Shown here: one piece after another, positions 17,279-26,020 of the stretch | Position numbering within the stretch: the first letter of the stretch is position 1 | How the letters are laid out: each line of letters begins with the position of its first letter | Assembly (NCBI RefSeq): GCF_900312815.1 | Contig: NZ_OMPE01000009.1 | Span: forward strand, 1,693,331 to 1,757,330 | Length of the DNA stretch: 64,000 bases | Direction: 5' to 3' | Origin: Aquimarina sp. AU474 | GTDB lineage: Bacteria; Bacteroidota; Bacteroidia; Flavobacteriales; Flavobacteriaceae | The notes under the pieces: model-generated | The model's input: only the letters and a program-made list of their open reading frames with translations | What the model was told of the DNA's origin: nothing | Databases searched by the model: none | Position numbers and translations under genes: made by a program

Positions 17279-18930
17279 TGTACTGGTGCCTTTGCAATAG
17301 AATCCCTAATTTTCTTTACTTCAATTTCTGCTTTGATGTCAATAATACGATTCGACTCTGGATGATCAATTTCGAATGTTTTTCCATTTACATAATCAAC
17401 GGTTATTTTGTTGATCTCAGATTCTTTACCTAACCCAAAATGTAATATTGCTGTTTGATCACTGGCTAATCCTTCGCCTGTTACTAGCCAATCGGTTAAC
17501 GTCTTTTTTCGGGTCTCGATGGTCACTTTAGCTCCTTGGGCTTCTGCATTGTCTTCTAGGTCAATTTGTACGAAGTTATTATTACCCCCTTGATTAATAT
17601 ATGCCAAAGATGGAGTGTCGATGTTTGTCCAAATCATATCCAGATATCCATCTTTATTAAAATCACTTACTAATGCAGTAATCCCAAAATTGGGATTTAT
17701 AACTCCGCTTTCCTCCTCAGTAGGAACAAAGGTATGATCCTCTTTTTGTATTAATAAACGACTGGGTAATCGAAACAATTTATTAGGTGCAAGATCTACG
17801 TAGTTTTCTGCGACCATTAGATCCTGTAACCCGTCATTGTTCATATCTGCAAAGGTACATCCCCAAGAAAATTCATAATCTGCTATTTTTACCTCTTCTG
17901 CGACATCTTTAAATTTAAAACCTCCTTCATTTCTAAATAAAATCCATTTTTCATTAAATAATGATGCATTTTTAATATCCCCTTTGGCCAAGAATCGCGG
18001 TAAAGTACTTCCTGTATTTGAAAACATAAAATCAACTAAGCCGTCGTTATTATAATCGCCTACTGCAAGCCCCATAGGGTATGCAAATTTTTTGGTTAAC
18101 GGATTTTCTTTCATGGTAAAGGTTAAATCTCCATTATTTTTGTAAGTACGAGCTTCACCAGTGTCATGAACTACTACTAAATCTAACCATGAATCATTAT
18201 TTATATCTACCAAAACCCCCTGAAAAGTATTATGTATATAATCTAATCCGGCTTGTTTGGTAATACTTTTAAATGTGTTATCTCCATTGTTAAGAAGCAA
18301 TTCGCTGGTAGAACCATATTCATAATCTTCAAAAATGGTTTGCCCTTCCATAAGTTCTTTTTTGAGATAGGTGGCCAAAAAAATATCTAAATCTCCATCT
18401 TTATCTATATCACCAACAGTAATACCGGCAGGATTTGATTTCTCATTCATAGGAGTATCAATTTTTTGTGCAGAAAAAACCCCGTTAGTATTATAATATA
18501 AATGAAGTCCATCTTCTCGACCAATTAATAAATCTGTAAACCCATTATTGTCAAAATCGGCCGAAATAATACCTACTGTAGTGGTTGAAGTTCCTTTCTG
18601 CGGTAATTTTGTTTCTGAAGAAATATTTACAAACTGATTATTGCGATATGCAAAAATGGCATCTTCTTGCGCCATTCCTCCTCCAAAGAAAACTTCATCT
18701 ACATTATCATTATTAATATCGATTAATGCAGAAGGTGCAATTGGAAGAGATTTTTTACTATTATATTGATGGGTAAAATCTAATGGTACTGGTTTAAACG
18801 TAGGGATTTTTTCTTTTTTAATCGAGACTTCATATTTGTCTGATACAGAATCCCGCCAGAAAAACCCAATCACAAAGATTAGAAGTAAAAGAATAAGAAG
18901 CCCTAGGATTTTTAAGATCTTTTTAATCAT
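17275..18930 (-). CDS. Membrane-anchored FG-GAP/VCBS repeat protein with ASPIC/UnbV domain (CRTAC1-like)
   Basis: 551 residues. A single hydrophobic segment (about 8-24) anchors the protein, the rest being extracellular or periplasmic. Repeats with DINNDNVDEVFFGGG, DFDNNGFTDLLIG, DIDKDGDLDIFLA and DYNNDGLVDFMF are calcium-binding FG-GAP/VCBS blades of a beta-propeller; residues about 455-530 (EGLASDQTAILHFGLG) form the UnbV/ASPIC domain. Members of this family are surface or secreted proteins that bind partners or matrix, with no known catalysis. It begins two bases after the stop of the six-helix membrane protein upstream and overlaps the next gene by four bases. Confidence 0.9.
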   Translation of the reverse strand: MIKKILKILGLLILLLLIFVIGFFWRDSVSDKYEVSIKKEKIPTFKPVPLDFTHQYNSKKSLPIAPSALIDINNDNVDEVFFGGGMAQEDAIFAYRNNQFVNISSETKLPQKGTSTTTVGIISADFDNNGFTDLLIGREDGLHLYYNTNGVFSAQKIDTPMNEKSNPAGITVGDIDKDGDLDIFLATYLKKELMEGQTIFEDYEYGSTSELLLNNGDNTFKSITKQAGLDYIHNTFQGVLVDINNDSWLDLVVVHDTGEARTYKNNGDLTFTMKENPLTKKFAYPMGLAVGDYNNDGLVDFMFSNTGSTLPRFLAKGDIKNASLFNEKWILFRNEGGFKFKDVAEEVKIADYEFSWGCTFADMNNDGLQDLMVAENYVDLAPNKLFRLPSRLLIQKEDHTFVPTEEESGVINPNFGITALVSDFNKDGYLDMIWTNIDTPSLAYINQGGNNNFVQIDLEDNAEAQGAKVTIETRKKTLTDWLVTGEGLASDQTAILHFGLGKESEINKITVDYVNGKTFEIDHPESNRIIDIKAEIEVKKIRDSIAKAPVQ

Positions 18931-18932
18931 GA

Positions 18933-19604
18933 TTAGTGTTTATCTTTTATATAAGCGTTAAGTTGAAGCAATGATAAGGTAAAGAGTATAAAATGAGTTA
19001 CGTTCATTAATATAGGTAGCATATGTTTTCCTATGGCCGGGAACGCTTGGCCAATAAGTACTAAGAGCAATAGGATGACAATAGGATTACAGATTGCCAT
19101 CCATTTTTTATAATAGGTGCCTCCTTTTATAATAGCAATGGCAAATACGACAGAAAGAGCGGCAATAACTATGCGTAACACTTTGACTAAGATTTCCATA
19201 TGACTGGTATAATGATCTAGGAGATTCTGATATGCAGCAGGGGGAATAGTATTTTTTAAATGTATGATATTACCTATTGAAGATCTAGAACCAATCCAGA
19301 TTCCGCCTACGGCAAATGCAATAAAACCAATCCCTAAAACCATCCTAGCCAAAGTTTCGTTACCAGGACGTAACATTTGATATATATGAATATATCCTGC
19401 AAAGTACAAAGGAAGTCCGATTACCGCCAAAAAATGACCCGTAGTCAGATTGTTTTGAGATACAAATCTAAAAAACTCATAGTGTTCTGCATGACCTAGA
19501 ATTTGATCCGAGTAATGTAAAAAGTACTCACCTAGTCCTACAAGAACCGAAGCTATAAGCCCCAGGTATCCAAGTATTTTGGTTGTTTTGGTTGTTGGTT
19601 TCAT
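18933..19604 (-). CDS. Integral membrane protein, about six helices
   Basis: A 223-residue protein with hydrophobic segments at about 11-28, 53-75, 85-105, 140-160, 170-188 and 195-217. There are no cysteine clusters. His residues occur in the N-terminal loops (YFLHYSDQ, GHAEHYEF) and near the second helix (TTGHFLAVIGLP), which could be structural or ligand-binding. No family is recognised with confidence. It lies three bases after the small 79-residue membrane gene and two bases before the VCBS/ASPIC gene, so it belongs to the Crp-led operon. Confidence 0.7.
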   Translation of the reverse strand: MKPTTKTTKILGYLGLIASVLVGLGEYFLHYSDQILGHAEHYEFFRFVSQNNLTTGHFLAVIGLPLYFAGYIHIYQMLRPGNETLARMVLGIGFIAFAVGGIWIGSRSSIGNIIHLKNTIPPAAYQNLLDHYTSHMEILVKVLRIVIAALSVVFAIAIIKGGTYYKKWMAICNPIVILLLLVLIGQAFPAIGKHMLPILMNVTHFILFTLSLLQLNAYIKDKH

Positions 19605-19607
19605 TAG

Positions 19608-19847
19608 CTAGATTTGGTTAGGTTTGACGAAAAACTTTAACAATCCTTTCAATAAAAAGAATAACACCATTACAATCGAGATGACCGTTGTTATCCAATC
19701 TATAAAGCCAAATAATAATATTTTGCATATGTAAAAAATGAATATTAGGGTTGTAATAACAATACCTAGAGCTAATTGTTGAGGCATAAGATCTTGATTA
19801 AAAAGATCAACTATTTTCACCCATATTTTTTTAAAAAATACGATCAT
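19608..19847 (-). CDS. Two-helix small membrane protein
   Basis: 79 residues with two membrane helices (about 25-46 and 52-72) and basic ends. No known family. Its start overlaps the end of the Crp/Fnr regulator gene by four bases (translational coupling), and the next gene begins three bases after its stop. It may be a subunit or accessory of the larger membrane protein that follows. Confidence 0.65.
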   Translation of the reverse strand: MIVFFKKIWVKIVDLFNQDLMPQQLALGIVITTLIFIFYICKILLFGFIDWITTVISIVMVLFFLLKGLLKFFVKPNQI

Positions 19848-20512
19848 CTTTTTTGAGCTATTGACATAGAAATATGTTGTGAGTCGTAATCAATTACGTC
19901 TTCTTTTCGAAGACAACTCATAACATTACTAACTGTTTGTCTAGATGTATTAGTAAGGTTAGATATGTCTTTATGAGATAAAAGATTTTTGGCAATGATT
20001 CTATTATTTTCTTGCTCGCCAAATTCCTGTATATAATCTTGTATAAATTCTGTGATACGCAATACACTATCTTTATATAATAAATCTCTGAGTCTACGTT
20101 CTAATTTTTTAATACGTAAGCCATATACTTTTAAAACACCATTTTTCAAGGATTTATGCTTTTCCATGATTTTCTCCATTCTATCGGCTTCGATATAACA
20201 GATAATACAATCTTCTAATGCGATAGCTAATTCTTGAGAAGCGGCAATAGTATCATAAAGAGATAATTCTCCAAAAATGTTCCCTTTTTTAACGATGTAT
20301 TTTACATTGTCATTAACTGTATCTACAATTTTGATAGTTCCTTTTTTAAGAAAAAAGATACTTTTTTCGTCCTTTTTTATGAATTCAATTTTGCTCCCTT
20401 TATCAATGTTTTCCATTTCTAGAATTTCGCACATCCGCATCATAGTAATTCTGCCAAGTTTATTGAAAAGATTAAATCCTTCAAGGAACCAATATTTGGT
20501 ATATGTATTCAA
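19844..20512 (-). CDS. Crp/Fnr-family transcription regulator
   Basis: A 222-residue regulator. Residues about 30-125 form the cyclic-nucleotide-binding-like beta-barrel (KKGTIKIVD, KKGNIFGELSLYD), a dimer helix follows at 128-150, and the winged helix-turn-helix lies at about 165-215 (ISNLTNTSRQTVSNVMSCLRK). There is no cysteine motif for an Fe-S cluster, so an Fnr oxygen-sensor role is unlikely. The start chosen is a TTG: an in-frame ATG 69 bases later would remove the conserved WFLEGFNLF opening. Two overlapping palindromes lie directly upstream and may be its own operator. It heads an operon of membrane genes, VCBS/ASPIC and the large outer-membrane protein. Confidence 0.88.
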   Translation of the reverse strand: MNTYTKYWFLEGFNLFNKLGRITMMRMCEILEMENIDKGSKIEFIKKDEKSIFFLKKGTIKIVDTVNDNVKYIVKKGNIFGELSLYDTIAASQELAIALEDCIICYIEADRMEKIMEKHKSLKNGVLKVYGLRIKKLERRLRDLLYKDSVLRITEFIQDYIQEFGEQENNRIIAKNLLSHKDISNLTNTSRQTVSNVMSCLRKEDVIDYDSQHISMSIAQKR

Positions 20513-20528
20513 AAAAGAGAGGGTATTT

Positions 20529-20562
20529 GTTACTATTGTTAAAAATAGTGAATTTTAGTAAC
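20529..20562. promoter_or_regulatory. Palindromic candidate operator upstream of the Crp/Fnr gene
   Basis: Two overlapping inverted repeats: GTTACTA at 20529-20535 pairs with TAGTAAC at 20556-20562 (extended to eight bases by a flanking T/A), and ACTATT at 20532-20537 pairs with AATAGT at 20543-20548. The first base lies 17 bases upstream of the TTG start. Crp-type dimers bind such symmetric sites, so autoregulation is plausible. The arms do not match the classic TGTGA or TTGAT half-sites. Confidence 0.4.
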
Positions 20563-20645
20563 ACCCTGGTTGTATTAATTTTACGAAACTTACTTCAGGC
20601 GACAAACGGAGATATTTATTGTGTTTTTGACGTAAGAATTAGATG

Positions 20646-20675
20646 TGAAAAAAGCCTCATTTTTGAGGCTTTTTA
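20646..20675. terminator. Rho-independent terminator after ssb
   Basis: AAAGCCTCA (20651-20659) pairs with TGAGGCTTT (20664-20672) around a four-base loop. Long A and T tracts flank the stem, so it works in both directions. On the minus strand it lies 24 bases after the ssb stop. Confidence 0.85.
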
Positions 20676-20698
20676 TATGATTTTTATGTAGGTGTTTT

Positions 20699-21034
20699 TT
20701 ATTTGTTACCCAGCATAAGCAATTCGTTACAAACAACTTCGGTAATATATCTTTTTTGCCCTTCGTTATCCTCGTAACTTCTAGAGGTGAGTTTACCCTC
20801 GATAGCGATCTCTTGACCTTTGTTGACATATTTTTCGATAATATCTGCAGTTTTGCCCCATGCAATGATATTGTGCCATTGAGTATCTGTGATTTTATCT
20901 CCAGCTTTGTTATAATAATAATCATTTGTTGCGATCGAGAATTTAGCCAATTTTTTACCAGATTCTAGGTTTACAATTTCAGGTTCTTGTCCTAAGTTTC
21001 CAATCAACTGTACTTTGTTTTTGAGCGTGTTCAT
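20699..21034 (-). CDS. ssb: Single-stranded DNA-binding protein
   Basis: A 111-residue OB-fold protein starting MNTLKNKVQLIGNLG. Motifs KLAKFSIATND, TQWHNIIAWGKTADI, KGQEIAIEGKLTSRSYED and KRYITEVV are the standard SSB core strands. It binds single-stranded DNA in replication, repair or recombination. The protein stops directly after the OB fold and lacks the acidic C-terminal tip (DDDIPF) used by full-length SSBs to recruit partners, so this is a short second SSB of the type common in Bacteroidota. The ATG chosen is 27 bases inside the longest frame because it gives the conserved N-terminus. A TAAGTTTG box lies upstream. Confidence 0.93.
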   Translation of the reverse strand: MNTLKNKVQLIGNLGQEPEIVNLESGKKLAKFSIATNDYYYNKAGDKITDTQWHNIIAWGKTADIIEKYVNKGQEIAIEGKLTSRSYEDNEGQKRYITEVVCNELLMLGNK

Positions 21035-21094
21035 AATATTTAATTTTTTAGCGTTAAACAATTGATACTATCGAGTTTTGATGTTTCGACAATG

Positions 21095-21102
21095 CAAACT
21101 TA
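21095..21102 (-). promoter_or_regulatory. Candidate -7 box for ssb
   Basis: TAAGTTTG on the minus strand fits the Bacteroidota -7 element TAnnTTTG and lies about 60 bases upstream of the ssb ATG. No good TTG -33 element is visible at the usual distance. Confidence 0.4.
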
Positions 21103-21425
21103 GATGGCGTCGTTTCAGAGATTCGGTTAGGAAGTGTTTAATTTCGCTTGTAATCACTTGTATTCGTTTGTAATTGAATATATGTCTGATAAATAATGGT
21201 TTACGAGTTTTTACTTGCGAATTGTTTTTGCAAAAATTAAGAAATAAATATATTTATTTTAAATATTTCAGAGTGTTTAAGAGGTATCAAAACTTTTTTT
21301 TCAATTAAAATTTATGTTATGAGTAAACGGGGAGGGGTTTTTAATTTAGACAGATATTACCATTTGATGTAACATATTCAAGAAATTAAATACCAACAAA
21401 GGTAACATGCCAAAACAAAAATAAT
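21103..21425. other. Gene-free stretch between ssb and the small lipoprotein gene
   Basis: About 320 AT-rich bases upstream of two divergent genes. I see no RNA gene, repeat or credible small frame in it; it probably carries the promoters of both flanking genes. Confidence 0.5.
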
Positions 21426-21752
21426 ATGCGAGTTATATGGGTTTTATTAGTGGTTATCACCACATTTTTTTCTTGTACAAAGAATCCAGGCAAAGAATTT
21501 AAAGGAAAATGGGTAGATACTCAAAATGATAAAAATATCCTTATTATTTCAAGAGCAGGTGATAACTACAGGGTTGATGTAAAAATTGAAAACGAGAAAT
21601 ATCCTGCCATAATTGATCAAGAGTTTTTGAAAATGATGATCGAAAAAGATACATTAACGCTTATTATTAAGGATAATTTATTACTATTGGGTAACGATAC
21701 TTATCGTAAATTAAAGAGTAAAAATTTTAATCCGGGAGCTGGTCAATATTAA
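21426..21752 (+). CDS. Small lipoprotein of unknown function
   Basis: A 108-residue protein. Residues 1-16 are a lipoprotein signal with lipobox FFSC (C17 or adjacent). The mature part FKGKWVDTQNDKNILIISRAGDNYRVDVK looks like a short beta-sheet domain of lipocalin/META-like lipoproteins, but no family is certain. It stands alone on the plus strand, 145 bases before the thioredoxin gene. Confidence 0.65.
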   Translation: MRVIWVLLVVITTFFSCTKNPGKEFKGKWVDTQNDKNILIISRAGDNYRVDVKIENEKYPAIIDQEFLKMMIEKDTLTLIIKDNLLLLGNDTYRKLKSKNFNPGAGQY

Positions 21753-21897
21753 AACGGAATATGAAATAGACGATAGCGATTATTTGATATGCTCACTATT
21801 CTACCTGTTTTTATGTGAAAAATTAAGTTTTTGAATAGTATTGCAAAGAAGATTGAGCGGTGCTTAACTGGTATATCCCTACGAATTAATTGATAAA

Positions 21898-22398
21898 ATG
21901 AATTTTAAAAGTAAAATAATTGATTTTCAGAACACAGCAGAGAAAGACTTCGAGAAAAATAAAAACATAGTTACTACATTTAAATTTTTACTGGCATTGC
22001 TTCTTTTTTTTGGTTCAACAATTTTTGCGGCTTTTACATTACCTTTTAGATTTGTATTAAAGCAATTTGTTCAAAAGGATAAGAATTTTAAAATACATAA
22101 AGGGAATAATAGTAATATAGATCAACTTCTTAAAGAAGAATTAGTGCTTATTGATTTCTGGGCAGAGTGGTGTGGTCCTTGCGTAATGATGAATTCAATC
22201 ATAAAGGATTTTGCCGAAACCTCGAAAGGGATAAAAGTAGTAAAGGTTAATGCCGATTTGAACATGGAGACCTTAAAGAAATTTAATGTTCGAGGATTGC
22301 CTCACTTTCTATTAGTAGAGAATGGAAAAGAGATTAAACGATTTGCTGGTGCCATGACATTACATGATTTAAATAAATTTTGTTTTGATGGAAAATAA
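21898..22398 (+). CDS. Membrane-anchored thioredoxin-like protein
   Basis: 166 residues. One membrane helix (about 26-48) is followed by a thioredoxin fold with the complete active site WCGPC (C92 and C95) and the cis-proline loop RGLPHFLLVENGKEIKRF. It should be a dithiol oxidoreductase held at the membrane; the topology (inside or outside) cannot be told from the sequence alone. It is a monocistronic gene followed by a good terminator. The gene upstream is a small lipoprotein on the same strand. Confidence 0.88.
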   Translation: MNFKSKIIDFQNTAEKDFEKNKNIVTTFKFLLALLLFFGSTIFAAFTLPFRFVLKQFVQKDKNFKIHKGNNSNIDQLLKEELVLIDFWAEWCGPCVMMNSIIKDFAETSKGIKVVKVNADLNMETLKKFNVRGLPHFLLVENGKEIKRFAGAMTLHDLNKFCFDGK

Positions 22399-22486
22399 GT
22401 ATGGTATAGATAAAATTATGTAATAGTTTTTTTTTCGCGAACCTTTACCTAAATCAGTACCTAACAATAAAAGAAATAGCCGATCA

Positions 22487-22516
22487 AGCGCAAGTGTATA
22501 GACTTGTGCTTTTTTA
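22487..22516 (+). terminator. Rho-independent terminator after the thioredoxin gene
   Basis: AGCGCAAGT (22487-22495) pairs with ACTTGTGCT (22502-22510) with one G-T wobble and a six-base loop, followed by a T6 run. Confidence 0.8.
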
Positions 22517-22582
22517 ATATATTTATATAGTCCCTAAAGGAATTTGATAAGAATCTTTTTTAATGTACTGATAATATCATCG

Positions 22583-23125
22583 ATGTATAACAAATTTGAA
22601 AAAATAAAGGTAGAGATAACCAATACAGAAATAACATTTCCTAATGGATATTTTTTCAAACAAAGCCCTGTTCACAAAATTAAAAAAATTGATCAAGATC
22701 AAATATCAGAAATCAACCTAAACACTTATCCTCCCTCTCTGGTTTATAATCATAATGAAATCATTTTTTTAAGAGACGAATCCAAAGATGAAATAGAAAT
22801 ATTTGCCAAAAATAACTCCATTCTTGTTATCGACAGGTTTGATATTTGGGAACATATAAATAGACCGTTTTTAGATACAGAATTTGAAGAATACGAAAAA
22901 TCCATGTCTATACAGCAGCTAGAAGAAAATGGAATTTCTAAATCAGAATTAAACCAGATTAGAATAAAAGCGGGAAAAACAATGTGTATTAATTTTATAG
23001 TGTGGGAATGGATATATTTAGGGTTGTTTGATTATCTAAGCTGGACCTGGTTATACAAGAGAAAATATTGGTGGGCCATGAAAATAGGATTACGTAATTA
23101 TAAAAAAGAAAGCAATATTTTATAA
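22583..23125 (+). CDS. Hypothetical protein
   Basis: 180 residues from the ATG; a longer frame from an upstream TTG would add a hydrophobic stretch but has no support. The first half is beta-rich (VEITNTEITFPNGYFF, HNEIIFLRDESKDEIEIF). The second half has acidic helices and an aromatic segment (VWEWIYLGLFDYLSWTWLYKRKYWW) which might associate with a membrane. No family recognised. Its stop codon is directly followed by the AraC-regulator ATG, so the two are probably co-transcribed. Confidence 0.65.
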   Translation: MYNKFEKIKVEITNTEITFPNGYFFKQSPVHKIKKIDQDQISEINLNTYPPSLVYNHNEIIFLRDESKDEIEIFAKNNSILVIDRFDIWEHINRPFLDTEFEEYEKSMSIQQLEENGISKSELNQIRIKAGKTMCINFIVWEWIYLGLFDYLSWTWLYKRKYWWAMKIGLRNYKKESNIL

Positions 23126-24220
23126 ATGATGGATATCTCGTTGATTTTGAACATTCTTATTGTCTATGGTACTTGTCAGGCATTTTTTATTGCATTTGTA
23201 CTCCTAAAAACCAAAGATAAAACTCTATTTAAAAAGTTGTTTTCCTTATTTCTGGTTATTGAAGGGGTTACGCTTTTCGAGCGTTTATTAGTAGAGACAA
23301 ACCTTATTGTTTCTGTTCCCCATGTGCTTGGTGTTAGCTACCCTATTAGTTTTATAAAACCTCCTTTGATTTTTTTTATGGCTTATGCATTGACTCAAAA
23401 AAAGTTTAGGTTGCATAAGAAGAGTTATCTCCATTTCATTCCTTTCGGGTTGATGTTTTTACTCAATTTGCCATTTTATTTTTTAGAGGCTAATAAAAAA
23501 ATAGAAACTGTTCACGATTTTATGGATAAGATTCCTAGTTATCAAGATTTTGAGTTTTATTTTAGCCTTAGTTTTTTTGCATACATTGGAGCATATGTGA
23601 TTGCCGGTATTGGCAAGTTGAAGCAGTTTAAAATTCAAGTGACTAATAATACTTTGGTGAATTGGTATTACCATGTTTTGATTCTATATTCTTCATTTTT
23701 AATATTACACTTCGTTTTTTACATACTTCAACCATTAGGGGAGTTTAAAACAATTCATGTTAATCAAATAAGTATGTTGATCATGACCTTTATCATTCAA
23801 TCTATAGCTTATAAGTTGGTTAATAAATCATCTGTTTTTAATGCTAAAATTACTGATTTAGGTGATCTTGAAAAGCGTAAAAAAGATGAGAAATTGATTA
23901 TTGATAAATTCGAGATAGATAAAATTCATGTAGATAATTTTCTTACTCTAGAAGATTTTTCAACATCTGTTTCTTTACCAACACCTTACGTTTCAGAAAT
24001 AATTAATCAAAAATTTAATTGTTCATTTAAAAATTTGTTAGCTCAGTATAGGTTAAATGAAGCTAAACGAATTATGAAACAAAAGGTGAATTCAAAAATT
24101 AAATTGATAGAAATCGCCTACGACTCGGGCTTTAATAATAAAGTTTCGTTTTATAGGACTTTTAAATTGTATGAAGGTATTTCTCCTTCAGAGTTTTTTG
24201 AACGATTAAAAAATAAATAA
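23126..24220 (+). CDS. AraC-family regulator with N-terminal membrane domain
   Basis: A 364-residue regulator. Residues 1-225 contain about seven membrane helices (first at 5-25), followed by a cytosolic AraC DNA-binding domain at about 265-364: the first HTH in LTLEDFSTSVSLPTPYVSEIIN and the second in IKLIEIAYDSGFNNKVSFYRTFK, ending in the usual GISPSEFFE. This layout, a 7TM sensor fused to an AraC domain, is frequent in Bacteroidota and implies detection of a membrane-soluble or periplasmic signal. It likely controls the SRPBCC, TfoX-like and hydrolase genes that follow; this is by position. Confidence 0.88.
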   Translation: MMDISLILNILIVYGTCQAFFIAFVLLKTKDKTLFKKLFSLFLVIEGVTLFERLLVETNLIVSVPHVLGVSYPISFIKPPLIFFMAYALTQKKFRLHKKSYLHFIPFGLMFLLNLPFYFLEANKKIETVHDFMDKIPSYQDFEFYFSLSFFAYIGAYVIAGIGKLKQFKIQVTNNTLVNWYYHVLILYSSFLILHFVFYILQPLGEFKTIHVNQISMLIMTFIIQSIAYKLVNKSSVFNAKITDLGDLEKRKKDEKLIIDKFEIDKIHVDNFLTLEDFSTSVSLPTPYVSEIINQKFNCSFKNLLAQYRLNEAKRIMKQKVNSKIKLIEIAYDSGFNNKVSFYRTFKLYEGISPSEFFERLKNK

Positions 24221-24316
24221 AATAGCGTTCAAAAATAGGTTACAAAACACTTCTGTAACCAAAACTCAAATTTGTATTTTTAACTATGCCTTAAGTATTA
24301 AATTAAAAATAACATT

Positions 24317-24757
24317 ATGAAGTACAAGGGTTCATTAAACATTCATCAATCGAGAGATAAATTAGTTGCTATTTTTATGGATGCGTCAAATTTGAAAGAG
24401 CATCAAGATGGTTTTGTAAAAAAAGAACTAGAACATGGTAATGTCGGAGAAAATGGGGCAATATCAAAAATGTATTATAAGCATGGTAAAAGAGATATGA
24501 TTCTTACAGAAACCATACTTAATAATAACTTACCTCAATCTTTTGAAGCACATTACCATCATAAACATATGGATAATACCATGAAATATACGTTTATTAA
24601 AATTGACGAATATCAAACACGATATGATTACGAATGTGAATATATAAGGATAAATTGGGTGTTACCTAAGTTAATGGCATTAGTTTTTCCTGGTATGTAT
24701 AGAAAACAAGTAGAAAAGTGGATGCAACAATTTAAAGTATTTGCCGAAAAACAATAA
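24317..24757 (+). CDS. SRPBCC-fold protein
   Basis: 146 residues that begin MKYKGSLNIHQSRDKLVAIFMDASNLKEHQDG, the usual opening strand and helix of START/SRPBCC proteins (KVxINxxxexVwxxl), and end in a long C-terminal helix (MYRKQVEKWMQQFKVFAEKQ). The fold has a deep cavity for hydrophobic ligands. No catalytic residue can be assigned. It ends three bases before the TfoX-like gene, with the AraC gene upstream, so it forms a small cluster of unknown purpose. Confidence 0.75.
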   Translation: MKYKGSLNIHQSRDKLVAIFMDASNLKEHQDGFVKKELEHGNVGENGAISKMYYKHGKRDMILTETILNNNLPQSFEAHYHHKHMDNTMKYTFIKIDEYQTRYDYECEYIRINWVLPKLMALVFPGMYRKQVEKWMQQFKVFAEKQ

Positions 24758-24760
24758 ACC

Positions 24761-25084
24761 ATGTGGGAAGAAAAATTAAAAATTTACGATCAACTTGTGG
24801 CAAAGTGTAATCGATTTGAAAGAAAAGGAAAAACAATGCCGTATACTTCTGCCAATGGGTATATGTTTTCACTTTTTAATAAAGCGGGAGAAATAGGGAT
24901 TCGATTTTCTAAAGAAGTTCAAGAAAAATATATTAAAGAATTTGATTCAACACTTTACAAATCATACAATGCGGTAATGAAAGGATATGTATTGATACCA
25001 GAAAAGATGTTAGAGGATTTAGATAGGCTATCTCAGTATCTTGATGAGAGCTATGATTATGTAATGAGTCTCGAACCAAAGTAA
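24761..25084 (+). CDS. TfoX N-terminal domain-like protein
   Basis: 107 residues. Key pieces YTSANGYMFSLFNKAGEIGIRFS and YNAVMKGYVLIPEKML resemble the TfoX N-terminal domain (MFGGxGxFxxGxxFA...MxYxxxP), a single small alpha/beta domain often found alone and sometimes in competence regulators. The match is by eye. It lies between the SRPBCC and hydrolase genes with very short gaps, so co-transcription is likely. Confidence 0.6.
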   Translation: MWEEKLKIYDQLVAKCNRFERKGKTMPYTSANGYMFSLFNKAGEIGIRFSKEVQEKYIKEFDSTLYKSYNAVMKGYVLIPEKMLEDLDRLSQYLDESYDYVMSLEPK

Positions 25085-25102
25085 AATTTAAACCCTTTCC
25101 AA

Positions 25103-25792
25103 TTGAAAAATAACATCATATTACTTCATGGAGCACTAGGAAGTAAAAAGCAATTCGAAAAATTGCACGATATCTTAAAAGAAAAGTTCAATGTTTATTC
25201 ATTTAATTTTTCAGGGCATGGAGGGCTCCCCATAGAAAGTGATTTTAATATTGACTTATTTACAGAAAATACTAAAACATTTATAGAAGAACATCAATTA
25301 GAACGTTCTATAATTTTTGGATATAGTATGGGAGGATATGTTGGTATTAATGTAGCTCGAAAATATCCTGACATTGTGAATAAAATAATAACCCTAGGTA
25401 CAAAATTTGATTGGACACCAGAATTTTCTAAACAAGAAGTGAGTATGCTCGATCCGGATAAAATAGCAGAAAAAGTTCCAAAATTTGCTAAATATTTAGA
25501 GGTTTTACATTCTGATATGTATTGGAGAGATGTGGTACTTCAGACCGCAAAAATGATGAATGATTTGGGTAATTCGCCTACGTTAGAAGAAGAAGGGATA
25601 CAACGAATACAACAACAGGTATTAGTAAGTGTAGGAGCCTTAGATAAAATGGTCACCAGAGAAGAGTCGCAAAAAATTAGTAATGCATTACCTAACGGTG
25701 AATTAGTAGTTATTGAAAATTGTCCACATCAAATAGAACGGGTAAATATGGAGGATTTGGCAAAAACAATAGAAAATTTTATAAAAAATTAA
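25103..25792 (+). CDS. Alpha/beta-fold hydrolase
   Basis: 229 residues starting with ILLHGALGSKKQF, the oxyanion-hole strand of the family. The nucleophile elbow is GYSMGG (Ser at about 76), the acid Asp lies in VGALDKMV, and the catalytic His in NCPHQIER near the C-terminus, so the triad is complete. It is a small esterase or hydrolase without lid insertion; the substrate is unknown. The only start codon that keeps the first strand is a TTG. Its position at the end of the AraC cluster suggests a shared role with the SRPBCC protein. Confidence 0.85.
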   Translation: MKNNIILLHGALGSKKQFEKLHDILKEKFNVYSFNFSGHGGLPIESDFNIDLFTENTKTFIEEHQLERSIIFGYSMGGYVGINVARKYPDIVNKIITLGTKFDWTPEFSKQEVSMLDPDKIAEKVPKFAKYLEVLHSDMYWRDVVLQTAKMMNDLGNSPTLEEEGIQRIQQQVLVSVGALDKMVTREESQKISNALPNGELVVIENCPHQIERVNMEDLAKTIENFIKN

Positions 25793-25910
25793 AAAAGGGG
25801 GGTAGGGTAATTCAAATCTCTCTCGTTCTACATGTATAACAAAATAATAATCTGTAATAACTTGAGAAGTTTGAGGGACAAAGCGAATTTCTTTAAACAG
25901 GTTTTATACC

Positions 25911-25944
25911 AAGATGGAAAGATAAAACTCTTTCCATCTTTTTG
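25911..25944 (+). terminator. Rho-independent terminator downstream of the hydrolase gene
   Basis: AAGATGGAAAG (25911-25921) pairs perfectly with CTTTCCATCTT (25930-25940) around an eight-base loop, followed by TTTTTG. It lies about 120 bases after the hydrolase stop. Confidence 0.8.
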
Positions 25945-26020
25945 TTATTTATTTAGAAACGCGATGTTGTCATTCTGGTACTACCAGAGTCCTTACCCAT
26001 ATGAGTTTGTTTAAATGGAT

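Noticed and set aside
21103..21425. A small RNA or a short peptide in the ssb-lipoprotein gap
   Set aside because: No stable hairpin with T tract and only a 17-codon frame were visible; nothing supports it.
25832..26014. Open frame of 60 codons on the plus strand after the hydrolase gene
   Set aside because: It spans a clear terminator hairpin and an inverted repeat, has no recognisable motif and no promoter box; it is probably a chance frame.
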